Assembly (NCBI GenBank): GCA_046729855.1
Contig: JBKPHM010000133.1
Span: 1 to 37,460 of the forward strand
Direction: 5' to 3'
DNA from: DATHSY01 sp046729855
Lineage (GTDB): Bacteria; Actinomycetota; UBA4738; HRBIN12
DNA length: 37,460 bases
Within the stretch, counting starts at the first letter, position 1; each line of letters opens with the position of its first letter. Of this stretch, positions 1-8,120 are shown piece by piece. The notes below the pieces were generated by a model. That model did no database searches and was not told where the DNA came from. It saw only the letters and a list, made by a program, of their open reading frames with translations. A program made the position numbers and the translations under genes.

Positions 1-498
1 GGCCGACGACAGCACGCCGAACAGGAAGAACTTGATCCCTGCCTCGTTCGACCGGGGGTCCGTCTTGCGGAACGCCGCGATCATGAAGCCCGGCGCCGAG
101 ACCAGCTCGAGCGCGATGAACAGCATCAGCAGGTCACGCGAGGACGGCATCAGCAGGCAGCCGAGGAACGACGTCAGCAGGAGGAAGTAGTACTCGCCCT
201 GGTACCACCTGCCGTCGCGGAAATACCGCAGCGACACCATCAGGACGATCGCGGCGACGGACAGGAAGAACACCTTGAACAGCAACGCGAAGCTGTCGAC
301 GACGAACATGCCGCCGAACGTCGTCCGCTCCTCACCGATCAGCGTCAGCGCGGCGACGAGCGCGGCCAGCACTCCGAGCAGCGACAGCGGCATCGACCAC
401 CACTTCCGACCCGGTCGAAGGTACGCGTCCGCGATCAGGACCAGGACGATCGTGCCGGACAGGATCAGCTCCGGCAGGATCGCGTGGTAGTCGATCAT
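1..498 (-). CDS. nuoN: NADH-quinone oxidoreductase subunit N, partial nuo set (3' end outside window)
   Basis: Antiporter-like membrane subunit of the complex I proton-pumping arm. Only the first 166 codons are present, because the gene runs off the low-coordinate edge. The ATG at 498 follows the nuoM stop by 14 bases, with a GGGGA purine tract upstream. The visible protein starts MIDYHAILPEL and has hydrophobic helices around residues 7-25, 30-50 and 68-85. It also has the family segment DLLMLFIALELVSAPGF, whose Glu is the TM5 glutamate used in proton transfer. It is the last visible member of the second, incomplete nuo set (A-B-C-H-I-J-K-L-M-N). Identity is clear from sequence and position; whether further genes such as nuoD follow cannot be seen. 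Confidence 0.93.
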   Translation of the reverse strand, partial: MIDYHAILPELILSGTIVLVLIADAYLRPGRKWWSMPLSLLGVLAALVAALTLIGEERTTFGGMFVVDSFALLFKVFFLSVAAIVLMVSLRYFRDGRWYQGEYYFLLLTSFLGCLLMPSSRDLLMLFIALELVSAPGFMIAAFRKTDPRSNEAGIKFFLFGVLSSA

Positions 499-512
499 CG
501 CCCGGTCCCCGC

Positions 513-2066
513 TCAGCCCGCGAACAGCCCCATCAGCCCGGACACCGCCCCATCGGTCACGCCGAGGATCACCCGCGGGAAGAGGCCGAGCACGACGGTC
601 GCGACCAGCAGCGGCACCCAGGACACCCACTCGACGGCCAGGACGTCCGGGAGCACCGCCTCCTGCCACCGGTCCGGGAGCGTGCCCATGTTGACGCGCT
701 GCAGCATCCACAGGAAGTAGCCGGCGGTGAGCAGCGTCCCGATGCCGCCCGCGACCATAAACGCGCGGAACCACCACGTCTGGTCGGCCAGCACCGCCGA
801 CGGGTTGAACGCGGACAGCAGGGCCATGACCTCGCCCCAGAAGCCCGCGAGACCCGGGAGCCCAAGCGACGCGATGGCCACGAACGCGAACACGCCGCCC
901 AGGTACGGCAGCTTCTGCATCAGCCCGCCGCCGATCTCGGCGATCATCCGCGTGTGGTACCGGTCGTAGATCGAGCCAACGAGGAAGAACAGCATCCCGG
1001 TGATGATGCCGTGCGCGACCATCCCGAAGATCGCGGCGTTGATCCCGATGTCGGTCAGCGTCGCGATGCCGAGCATAACGAACCCCATGTGGCCGACGGA
1101 CGAGAACGCGATCAGCCGCTTGAGGTCGCGCTGCGCCAGGCAGCACAGGGCCGCGTAGATGATCGCGATCGCCGCCAGCGCGCCGATCCACGGCGCGTAC
1201 TTCTGCGCGGCGTACGGCAGGATCGGGAGCGCGATCCGCACGAACCCATACGTGCCCATCTTCAACAGGATCCCGGCCAGCAGGACGGACCCGACGGTCG
1301 GCGCCTCGGTGTGCGCGTCCGGGAGCCAGGTGTGGAACGGCCACATCGGCACCTTGATCGCGAAGCCGAGGAAGACAGCCGCGAACACGACCAGCTGGAA
1401 GCCGCGGCTGAACGCGTCGCCGGACGCCGCGAACTCTTGGAGCGCGATGATGTCGAACGTCCGGGACCCGCCGACCACTGGCCCCTCGAAGTACATCGCC
1501 AGGAACCCCAGCAGCATGAAGACGCTGCCGAACAGCGTGTAGAGGAAGAACTTGATCGCCGCGTACTCGCGGTTCGCGCTCCCCCAGATCCCGATCAGGA
1601 AGTACATCGGTACCAGCACGAGCTCCCAGAAGATGAAGAAGAGCACCAGGTCGAACGCAATGAACGTGCCGGCCATGCCCGTCTCCAGCAGGAGCTGCAG
1701 AGCCAGGAACGCCTTGGTCTTGCCGGGCTGTGGCACGAACCGCCATGTGTAGACCGCGCACAGGAATGACAGCACGAACGTGAGGACGAACAGCGGCATG
1801 CTGATCCCGTCGATCCCGACGTGGTACCGGGCCCCGATCGCCGGGATCCATTCGACGTCCACCTCGTACTGGAGCCCGCTTCCGGCTCCGTAGTCGAACC
1901 CGATCGCGATCGCGAACGCGGCGACCATCGCCGCGCCCGTGATGGCGATGCCCAGGCCACGGACCGTCTGCTCCTGCTCCCGCGGGACGAGCGCGATGAC
2001 GATCGCGCCCACGAGGGGCAGGAACGTGGCGACCGTGATGGCCCAGTCCTCCCACGCGTCGTTCAT
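513..2066 (-). CDS. nuoM: NADH-quinone oxidoreductase subunit M, partial nuo set
   Basis: Antiporter-like proton-pumping subunit of about 517 residues, normal for NuoM, with about 14 hydrophobic helices. Family landmarks are FFIFWELVLVPMYFLIG (TM5 Glu) and the FAIKVPMWPFHTWLPDAH segment followed by EAPTVGSVLLAG (TM7 Lys and TM8 region). The open frame extends upstream to 2210, but the ATG at 2066 gives the family N-terminus MNDAWEDWAITVATFLPL. It is preceded by AAGGGA and lies just beyond the nuoL stop at 2080, so that start was chosen. It sits between nuoL and nuoN as in all nuo operons. All key charged residues I can identify are intact, so proton translocation is plausible even though this set lacks the input modules. 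Confidence 0.95.
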   Translation of the reverse strand: MNDAWEDWAITVATFLPLVGAIVIALVPREQEQTVRGLGIAITGAAMVAAFAIAIGFDYGAGSGLQYEVDVEWIPAIGARYHVGIDGISMPLFVLTFVLSFLCAVYTWRFVPQPGKTKAFLALQLLLETGMAGTFIAFDLVLFFIFWELVLVPMYFLIGIWGSANREYAAIKFFLYTLFGSVFMLLGFLAMYFEGPVVGGSRTFDIIALQEFAASGDAFSRGFQLVVFAAVFLGFAIKVPMWPFHTWLPDAHTEAPTVGSVLLAGILLKMGTYGFVRIALPILPYAAQKYAPWIGALAAIAIIYAALCCLAQRDLKRLIAFSSVGHMGFVMLGIATLTDIGINAAIFGMVAHGIITGMLFFLVGSIYDRYHTRMIAEIGGGLMQKLPYLGGVFAFVAIASLGLPGLAGFWGEVMALLSAFNPSAVLADQTWWFRAFMVAGGIGTLLTAGYFLWMLQRVNMGTLPDRWQEAVLPDVLAVEWVSWVPLLVATVVLGLFPRVILGVTDGAVSGLMGLFAG

Positions 2067-2079
2067 CGATCCCTTCCTC

Positions 2080-4050
2080 TCAGACCCTCGTGAACACGAT
2101 CGCGAGCACGACGACGCCCGCGAACAGGAACGCCGCGTACCGCTGGACGTTGCCCGACTGCAGGTAGCGGAGCAGCCCACCGGTGAAGCCCGCCGTTCCG
2201 GCCGCCGCATTGACGGCGCCGTCGATCACCCGGCGGTCGAAGACGTTGAGGGCGGCCGCGACCTTGCGTGTGACCCCGGCGGCGCCGTTGACGGCGCCGT
2301 CGAGGATGTGCTGGTTCGTCCAGTAGGCAGCGGCCGACAGCCGATCGCGGACCGGCCGGACGATCCCGCGCCAGCCGATCTCGTCGAGGTAGTACTTGTT
2401 CTCCAGCACGACGTACAGCGGCCCGAACGCCCGCAGCGGCTCGGGTTCGCGGTACCGTGAGTAGACCCGGTACCCTGCCGCGATCCCGAGGGCGGCGCCC
2501 ACGACCGACAGCGCGGCGAAGCCGTAGTTGAACGGCGCGTGCTCCCCCTCGCCGATGTGCACCCACTCCGAGAACTCGAAGATGTTGAACGCCGTCGCGT
2601 TCAGGAACCCCGCGACCACGGACAGCGTCGCCAACGCGACCAGCGGCGCGGTCATCACGGCGGGCGACTCGTGCGGGTGCCCGTGCCCCCGGTACTGGCT
2701 GAAGAACGTCAGCAGCACCGCACGCGTCATGTAGAACGCGGTCACGATCGCGGTGAAGGCGGCGATACCCCACAGCGCGTAGCTGCCCTCGTGGAAGGCC
2801 GTCGAGATGATCTCGTCCTTCGACCAGAACCCGGCCAGCGGCGGGATCCCCGACAGCGCCGCCGCCCCGATCACGAACGTCCAAAACGTCCGCGGCATCG
2901 GCTTCCGCAGCCCGCCCATCTCGCTCATGTTGTTCGTGTGGGCCGCGTGGATCACCGACCCCGCACCCAGGAACAGCAGCGCCTTGAAGAACGCGTGGGT
3001 GAACAGGTGGAACAGGCCCGCCGTGTACCCGGCCTCGCCCAGCGAGAGCCCGGCGACCATGTACGCGAGCTGCGACACCGTCGAGTAGGCCAGCACCCGC
3101 TTGATGTCGTCCTGGATCATCGCGAGCAAGGCCGCGATCAGCATCGTGATGCCGGCGATCGTCGACACGAACGTCAGGACGAATGGCTCCGCGTTGATGA
3201 AGACCTCGAACATCCGACCGAGCAGGTAGACGCCCGCCGCGACCATCGTCGCCGCGTGGATCAGCGCGGACACGGGTGTGGGGCCCGCCATCGCATCGGG
3301 CAGCCACACGTGCAGCGGGAACTGGGCCGACTTCCCGATCGTGCCTCCGAACAGCAGCAGCGCACCGGCCGTGACCCAGAACGTCGTGAGCTCGCCGTCG
3401 GCGGCCATGTGGGAGATCTCCGAGATGCGCGTCGTCCTGAGCCCGGTCGCCGAGATTAGCGCGAAGATCCCGAACAGGAACGGGATGTCGCCTGCCCTCG
3501 TGACCAGGAAGGCCTTGATCGCTGAGCTGGAGTTGGTGTGCTCCTCCCACCAGTGCCCGATCAGCACGTAGGAGCAGAACCCCATCACCTCCCAGCCGAC
3601 GAGGAGCTGGAAGAGATCGTTCGCAACCACGACGGTCAGCATCGCGCCGGTGAACAGCGACAGCGCAGCGTAGAACCACGTGTATCGCCGGTCACCGTGC
3701 ATGTAGCCGATCGAGTAGACATGAACGCACAGCGACACGGTCGTGACGACCACCAGCATCACCGCGGTCAGCCCGTCGACGTACTGACCGAGCTCCACGC
3801 GCAGCGGTCCGACCCGGAACCACTCGATCGAGCTCTCGACCACCTGCCCGTCCTGGATGAAGTCCCACAAGATGAGCAGCGACAGCACGAGGCCCACGCC
3901 GATCGCGGTGATCCCGTAGACCGGGCCCTTGCCGGGCGTGCGCTTGCCGAAGAAGAGGGTGAGCACCGCGGAGACGAACGGGAGCACGGCGATGATCCAC
4001 GCATACTGCGCAAAGCCGGCGTCCTCATGAATCGTGGACGCGATCACCAC
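2080..4050 (-). CDS. nuoL: NADH-quinone oxidoreductase subunit L, partial nuo set
   Basis: Distal antiporter-like subunit with about 656 residues, typical for NuoL with its C-terminal lateral helix. Signatures are VGWEVMGFCSYVLIGHWW (TM5 Glu), GKSAQFPLHVWLPDAM (TM7 Lys) and GPTPVSALIHAATMVAAGVYL (TM8 His/Lys region). Translation probably starts at GTG 4050, which overlaps the nuoK stop (4044) by 7 bases; a second GTG lies at 4047, and no strong Shine-Dalgarno is seen, suggesting coupling to nuoK. The tail (about residues 540-656) fits the long amphipathic helix plus final membrane helix that clamp the membrane arm. It is a paralogue of the NuoL at 12163-14040. Confidence 0.95.
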   Translation of the reverse strand: MVIASTIHEDAGFAQYAWIIAVLPFVSAVLTLFFGKRTPGKGPVYGITAIGVGLVLSLLILWDFIQDGQVVESSIEWFRVGPLRVELGQYVDGLTAVMLVVVTTVSLCVHVYSIGYMHGDRRYTWFYAALSLFTGAMLTVVVANDLFQLLVGWEVMGFCSYVLIGHWWEEHTNSSSAIKAFLVTRAGDIPFLFGIFALISATGLRTTRISEISHMAADGELTTFWVTAGALLLFGGTIGKSAQFPLHVWLPDAMAGPTPVSALIHAATMVAAGVYLLGRMFEVFINAEPFVLTFVSTIAGITMLIAALLAMIQDDIKRVLAYSTVSQLAYMVAGLSLGEAGYTAGLFHLFTHAFFKALLFLGAGSVIHAAHTNNMSEMGGLRKPMPRTFWTFVIGAAALSGIPPLAGFWSKDEIISTAFHEGSYALWGIAAFTAIVTAFYMTRAVLLTFFSQYRGHGHPHESPAVMTAPLVALATLSVVAGFLNATAFNIFEFSEWVHIGEGEHAPFNYGFAALSVVGAALGIAAGYRVYSRYREPEPLRAFGPLYVVLENKYYLDEIGWRGIVRPVRDRLSAAAYWTNQHILDGAVNGAAGVTRKVAAALNVFDRRVIDGAVNAAAGTAGFTGGLLRYLQSGNVQRYAAFLFAGVVVLAIVFTRV

Positions 4051-4346
4051 TTGAGGAGGTTCACCTCGTCGACGTTGATCATCTCCCGGTTGCGGTAGAT
4101 CAGGATCACGATCGCCAGGCCGATCCCGACCTCGGCGGCCGCCACCGCGATCACGAAGAGCGCGAAGACCTGGCCGGCCATCTCGCCGATCTGCTGCGAG
4201 AACGCGACCAGGTTGACGTTGACGGCGTTCAGCATCAGCTCGATCGACATCAACACCAGGACCGCGTTCCGGCGCGCGAGCACCCCGTACACCCCGACCG
4301 AGAAGAGCGCGGCGGAGAACAGCAGCGGCAGCGCCAGCCGGATCAT
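4044..4346 (-). CDS. nuoK: NADH-quinone oxidoreductase subunit K, partial nuo set
   Basis: Small three-helix membrane subunit of 100 residues, the usual NuoK length (MrpC-like). Both membrane glutamates of the central proton axis are present: Glu36 in MSIELMLN and Glu72 in AAAEVGIG. The open frame runs upstream to 5540 through unrelated sequence. The ATG at 4346 gives the standard N-terminus (MIRLALPLLFSAALFSVGVYG) and overlaps the nuoJ stop by 4 bases (ATGA), so it was chosen as the start. The gene end overlaps the nuoL start. Confidence 0.95.
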   Translation of the reverse strand: MIRLALPLLFSAALFSVGVYGVLARRNAVLVLMSIELMLNAVNVNLVAFSQQIGEMAGQVFALFVIAVAAAEVGIGLAIVILIYRNREMINVDEVNLLKW

Positions 4347-4855
4347 GACGTGCGGTCGTCCCTCCTCGACAGGACGATCGCGCCGATCAGCGCGGCCAGC
4401 AGGAGGAACGACACTGCCTCGAACGGCAGCACGTAGTCGCGGAACAGCGACTCGCCGAGCGCGCCGGCGGTGCCGCCCACGGGGTCGGCCGCGATGCGGT
4501 CGGGCCCGTCCCAAGGGAAAGCCTCGAGGATCAGGTACGCCAGCCCTCCCAGCACCGCGAGTCCGATCACGAACGCGATCCCACGCTGCTGGTTGTCGAG
4601 CGCCGCCCGCCCGATCGGGGCGCGCGTGAGCATCAGCCCGAACAGGAACAGGATCACGATCGCGCCCACGTAGATCAGGACCTGCACCCAGGCGACGAAC
4701 TCGGCGGCCAGCAGCAGGTACGCGCCGGCGATCGCCGCGAGCGCGACGACTAGGTAGAGCGCGCCGTGGACGATCTGGCTCGTCGTGACCAGCCGGATCG
4801 CCGCGACCGTCCCGATCAGCCCGAGCGCGACGAACATCCACTCCTGCGCGGTCAC
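4343..4855 (-). CDS. nuoJ: NADH-quinone oxidoreductase subunit J, partial nuo set
   Basis: Five-helix membrane subunit of about 170 residues, within the normal NuoJ range (MrpA C-terminal-like). The diagnostic block is EFVAWVQVLIYVGAIVILFLFGLML, the helix that carries the conserved Tyr and pi-bulge in complex I. The late SLFRDYVLPFEAVSFLLLAALIGAIVL block is also typical. Start is GTG 4855, preceded by AGGGG and 9 bases past the nuoI stop. It overlaps nuoK by 4 bases. Confidence 0.94.
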   Translation of the reverse strand: MTAQEWMFVALGLIGTVAAIRLVTTSQIVHGALYLVVALAAIAGAYLLLAAEFVAWVQVLIYVGAIVILFLFGLMLTRAPIGRAALDNQQRGIAFVIGLAVLGGLAYLILEAFPWDGPDRIAADPVGGTAGALGESLFRDYVLPFEAVSFLLLAALIGAIVLSRRDDRTS

Positions 4856-4864
4856 GACCAGCCC

Positions 4865-5746
4865 CTATCCCTCTTGCGCCTTCGTGCGGGCCGCGATGAT
4901 CGCCGCCCGCCGGGCCTGTCCCTCCGCGACGCGGCGGTCGGTCCCCTTCGCGAGCTGCTCGGCCAGGACCCGGTCGAACGTCTCCTGGTCCGGTTCGACC
5001 TCGACACGCTCCCCATGCGGTCCGGGTGCGGTCGGCTGCACCGCCACCTCGCCGGCCTCGGCCACGCTTGGGGTCGCCTGCTCGGGCGTCGGGCCGGCCG
5101 CAGCCGCCTGCATCGACGGGGGCGGGGGCGGCTGCGCGGCCGCCTCGGGGGGCGGTGCCCCTTCGGATGCCGCGGGCGCCGTATCGAGCACCGCCGGCTG
5201 CGCCTGCGTCCCGGTGACCTGCGTGATCTCCTCGGCGGGCGGCTCCGCGCCCACCTCGAGCTCCGGTGGCGGCAGCACCGTGTAGGTCCACTGCTCGAGC
5301 CGCTCCTTCTCGTGGGTGAGCTCCATGATCGAGTACTCCGCGTACTCGAAATCGGGGCTCCAGAACAACGCGTCGAACGGGCAGACCTCCACGCAGATCC
5401 CGCAGTACATGCACAGCGCGTAGTCGATCGCGAACCGATCGAGGACCTTCATCGAGCGCCCCCGGCCGCCGCCGGCGGGCTCGTGCGTCTCCTTGTGGGC
5501 GTCGATGTAGATGCACCAGTCCGGGCACTCGCGCGAGCACTTGTAGCAGACCGTGCAGTTGGCCTCCTTCAGCGCGATCACGCCGCGCGTGCGGGGCGGC
5601 AGGTCCGGCTTCTCCTCGGGGTACTCCTGCGTGATCGACGGCTGAAGCAGGTGCTTCAGCGTCACGCCGAGGCCCTTCAGCAGCCCGAGGCCACTCCGCG
5701 CCGGCTCGCCGTCCGGCCTGCGAACGCCCCGCTCGTCGATCGCCAC
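4865..5746 (-). CDS. nuoI: NADH-quinone oxidoreductase subunit I with long C-terminal extension, partial nuo set
   Basis: Ferredoxin-like subunit carrying clusters N6a and N6b, which pass electrons towards N2. Cysteines C64, C67, C70, C74 and C112, C115, C118, C122 form two intact CxxCxxCxxxCP motifs. The core ends near residue 165. About 128 further residues follow: a Pro/Ala/Glu-rich linker (about 165-245) and a charged, probably helical end (about 250-293, DRVLAEQLAKGTDRRVAEG). The paralogue at 14896-15375 has 159 residues in all, so this is nearly twice as long. The helical end is not a domain I can name. Start is GTG 5746 with GAGGG upstream, 9 bases after the nuoH stop. Confidence 0.93.
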   Translation of the reverse strand: MAIDERGVRRPDGEPARSGLGLLKGLGVTLKHLLQPSITQEYPEEKPDLPPRTRGVIALKEANCTVCYKCSRECPDWCIYIDAHKETHEPAGGGRGRSMKVLDRFAIDYALCMYCGICVEVCPFDALFWSPDFEYAEYSIMELTHEKERLEQWTYTVLPPPELEVGAEPPAEEITQVTGTQAQPAVLDTAPAASEGAPPPEAAAQPPPPPSMQAAAAGPTPEQATPSVAEAGEVAVQPTAPGPHGERVEVEPDQETFDRVLAEQLAKGTDRRVAEGQARRAAIIAARTKAQEG

Positions 5747-5755
5747 GTCAGGCCC

Positions 5756-6772
5756 TCATCCGGTCGCGACCTTCCAGAACCCCACGACGACGATCACGGC
5801 CAGCGCGACCGGGATCAGCGTCAACCACGACATCCGCTGGAGCTGGTCCTCGCGTAGGCGCGGGTACGTCGCCCGCAGCCAGATCACGACGAACGACAGC
5901 GCACCTATCTTCGCCACCATCCACAACGGCTCGGGGATGAACGACAGGCCCGGCGGCGGGAGGTAGCCACCGAGGAACAGGACGGACGCGATCGCGGAGA
6001 GCACGACGATCCCGCCGTACTCGGCCAGCAGGAAGAACGCGAACTTCAGCCCCGTGTACTCCGTCAACGCGCCGAAGATGATCTCCGAGTCCGCGATCGG
6101 CATGTCGAACGGCGGCCGCGTCAGCTCCGCGAGCGATGCGACCATGAAGATCACGAAGCCGATCAGGTGCCAGGGGTAGACGACGTTCCACACGCCGCGC
6201 TGTGCCTCGACGATCCCCACGAGCGAGAGCGTCCCCGCCTGCATGACGATCCCGGCGGCCACGAGCACCAGCGGCAGCTCGTACGCGATCAGCTGCGCGG
6301 CCGCGCGGAGCGCCCCCATCAGCGAGAACTTGTTCGCCGAGGCCCATCCGGCCATCAACGTGCCGATCACGCCGACCGAGCTGATCGCGAGGACGAAGAA
6401 GATCCCTACGTCGAGGTTGAGCGCGAAGATCTCCGGAGAGAACGGGATCACGACGAGCGTGACGATGTACGGCACCAGCACGACGCCCGGCGCCATCGTG
6501 AAGATCCACGGATCGGCGGCGCGCGGGACGATGTCCTCCTTCTGGATGAACTTGACCCCGTCGGCGAGCAGCTGCGCCCACCCGTGGAACCGCCCCGCGT
6601 ACATGGGCCCCAGCCGGTGCTGCATGTGCGCGAGCACCTTGTGCTCCATGTAGCCGACGATCAGCGGCGCCGTGAGGAAGAAGACGAGGACCAGCGCGGC
6701 CTTCACGACGAGGACGAGCCAGAAGCTCGAGAACCAGGTGTCGAAGACGCTGACGCCCGTCTCGGCGATCAC
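5756..6772 (-). CDS. nuoH: NADH-quinone oxidoreductase subunit H, partial nuo set
   Basis: Membrane subunit that forms the quinone chamber and links the peripheral and membrane arms; about 338 residues with about 8 helices. Recognisable blocks are YMEHKVLAHMQHRLGP, LLADGVKFIQKED and ALTEYTGLKFAFFLLAEYGG. The TM5-TM6 loop (about 217-240) reads LTRPPFDMPIADSEIIFGALTEY, where the paralogue at 15372-16499 has the canonical AEAETELVAGFHTEYSG, so the quinone-facing acidic loop is altered. Start is GTG 6772, overlapping the nuoC stop by 4 bases; the GAG/GAA codons of nuoC's acidic tail supply a purine-rich ribosome-binding tract. Directly follows nuoC, with no nuoD, E, F or G between. Confidence 0.94.
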   Translation of the reverse strand: MIAETGVSVFDTWFSSFWLVLVVKAALVLVFFLTAPLIVGYMEHKVLAHMQHRLGPMYAGRFHGWAQLLADGVKFIQKEDIVPRAADPWIFTMAPGVVLVPYIVTLVVIPFSPEIFALNLDVGIFFVLAISSVGVIGTLMAGWASANKFSLMGALRAAAQLIAYELPLVLVAAGIVMQAGTLSLVGIVEAQRGVWNVVYPWHLIGFVIFMVASLAELTRPPFDMPIADSEIIFGALTEYTGLKFAFFLLAEYGGIVVLSAIASVLFLGGYLPPPGLSFIPEPLWMVAKIGALSFVVIWLRATYPRLREDQLQRMSWLTLIPVALAVIVVVGFWKVATG

Positions 6773-7287
6773 TCTTCCTCTTCCTCCTCACCCTCGACGG
6801 CACCGGGCCACGGCTTGGCCTCGCGCGACATCAGGACGAAGTCCTTTCGGAGCGGATGCGCGTCAAAGGGCTCGGAGAGGAGCAGCTTGACCGGCAGCGG
6901 GTGCCCCTCGAAGTCGATGCCGAACATCTCCATCGTCTCCCGCTCGTGCCAGTTGGCGCCGGCATAGATGTCCGAGACGCTCGGGCAGACCGGGTCGTCC
7001 GTCGGCAGCCGCACCTTCACGCGGACGTTGTGCTTGAGCGTCGTCGAGGCCACGTGCGCGACGACCTCGAGGCCCTCCTCCGCGTGGTCGACCCCGCCGA
7101 CGAAGTCCAGGAAGTCGCACGCGAACGCCGGGTCGTCGCGGAGGAACCGGACGACCTCGCGGTACCGCTCGGGCGACACGCCGACGACCGCGTGGGCCGC
7201 CTGATCTGCGAACGACACGATGTCGTCGCCGAACTGCGCCCGCAGGCGCTCCTCGACATCAGGAGGTGCCAGCGGCACGGACGCCAC
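6769..7287 (-). CDS. nuoC: NADH-quinone oxidoreductase subunit C (30 kDa), partial nuo set
   Basis: Peripheral-arm scaffold subunit of about 172 residues. The diagnostic 30-kDa-subunit signature is NWHERETMEMFGIDFEGHP followed by the C-terminal block PLRKDFVLM. The chosen GTG at 7287 is preceded by AAGGAG at good spacing and overlaps the end of nuoB by 29 bases, a larger overlap than elsewhere in the window. GTG 7278 is a possible later start. The protein ends in a run of glutamates (VEGEEEEEE) not seen in the paralogue at 22207-22704. It is not fused to NuoD, and no nuoD follows. Confidence 0.93.
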   Translation of the reverse strand: MASVPLAPPDVEERLRAQFGDDIVSFADQAAHAVVGVSPERYREVVRFLRDDPAFACDFLDFVGGVDHAEEGLEVVAHVASTTLKHNVRVKVRLPTDDPVCPSVSDIYAGANWHERETMEMFGIDFEGHPLPVKLLLSEPFDAHPLRKDFVLMSREAKPWPGAVEGEEEEEE

Positions 7288-7765
7288 TCCACTTCTCCTT
7301 GATGTCCTCCCGGCCGATCTTCTCCTGCAGCCGCATGATCCCCCCGAGCAGCGCCTCGGGCCGGGGTGGGCAGCCGGGGACGTAGACGTCCACCGGGATG
7401 ACCTGGTCGATGCCCTTGGTCACGCAGTACGAGTCCCAGTACGGGCCGCCGCAGTTGGAGCACGACCCGAACGAGATCACGTACTTCGGCTCGGGCATCT
7501 GGTCGTACAGGCGCTTGATCACCGGCACCATCTTGTCGGTCACCGTCCCGGCCACGACCATCAGGTCGGCCTGCCGCGGCCCGTGCGCGAACGGGATCAC
7601 GCCGAACCGGATGAAGTCGTGCTTGGACGCGGTCGCCGAGATGAACTCGATCGAGCAACAGGCGAGCCCGAAGTTGAAGACCCACAGCGAGTACCTGCGC
7701 CCCCAGTTCAGGATGAACTTGATCGGCTGGATCTCGGGCAGTGGCGTCCGCTCGATCAGGCCCAC
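7259..7765 (-). CDS. nuoB: NADH-quinone oxidoreductase subunit B, partial nuo set
   Basis: Carries the terminal iron-sulfur cluster N2 that reduces quinone; about 168 residues. All four N2 ligands are present: tandem C36-C37 (FGLACCSIEF), C102 (GSCSNCGG) and C132 (VPGCPPRPEALL). The PRQADLMVVAGTVTDKMVP block is also standard. The frame is open upstream to 7984, but GTG 7765 with AGGGGGT at 7-base spacing and the family N-terminus (GLIERTPLPE) fixes the start, overlapping nuoA by 10 bases. The sequence differs from the paralogue at 22701-23225 (GSCSNCGGPYWDSYC versus GVCASQGGMFTNY), so the two sets look like distinct lineages rather than a recent duplication. Confidence 0.94.
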   Translation of the reverse strand: MGLIERTPLPEIQPIKFILNWGRRYSLWVFNFGLACCSIEFISATASKHDFIRFGVIPFAHGPRQADLMVVAGTVTDKMVPVIKRLYDQMPEPKYVISFGSCSNCGGPYWDSYCVTKGIDQVIPVDVYVPGCPPRPEALLGGIMRLQEKIGREDIKEKWSGVRAAGTS

Positions 7766-8118
7766 CGCAGGACCCCCTTGCGCCACGCGTACAGCAGGCC
7801 CACGCCGAGGATCCCGATGAAGATCACCATCTCCACCACGGCGGTGTACCCGAGGCCCTCGAACACGCGGGCCCACGGGAACAGGAACACCGACTCGACG
7901 TCGAAGATCACGAACAGGAACCCGTAGACGTAGTAACGGACCTGGCTCTGCGACCACCCCTCGCCGACCGGGTCGATCCCGCACTCGTAGGTGGTCAGCT
8001 TCGCGGCGAGCGGCCGGTGGGGTCCCATCAGCCTCCCGAACGCGAAGGCGACGGCCACCAGGCCGATGCCCGCGATCAGGACCGCGAGGACCACGCCGTA
8101 GGACTGGTAGTAGCTCAC
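7756..8118 (-). CDS. nuoA: NADH-quinone oxidoreductase subunit A, partial nuo set
   Basis: Three-helix membrane subunit of 120 residues, the usual NuoA size. Landmarks are KLTTYECGIDPVGEGW, the loop that reaches the quinone cavity, and the FLFVIFDVESVFLFPWA helix with its conserved acidic residues. Start is GTG 8118; no other in-frame start preserves the first helix. It is the first gene of the second nuo operon, 55 bases after the prenyl synthase stop. Its start codon lies 2 bases from a Rex-type inverted repeat (8121-8138) that also covers the GAGAAGG ribosome-binding region. Confidence 0.94.
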   Translation of the reverse strand: MSYYQSYGVVLAVLIAGIGLVAVAFAFGRLMGPHRPLAAKLTTYECGIDPVGEGWSQSQVRYYVYGFLFVIFDVESVFLFPWARVFEGLGYTAVVEMVIFIGILGVGLLYAWRKGVLRWA

Positions 8119-8120
8119 GC

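Noticed and set aside
4044..5540. Apparent long protein ending in NuoK
   Set aside because: Only the last 100 codons are NuoK; the upstream part overlaps nuoI and nuoJ in other frames and is Arg/Gly-rich noise. A start at 4346 fits the family.
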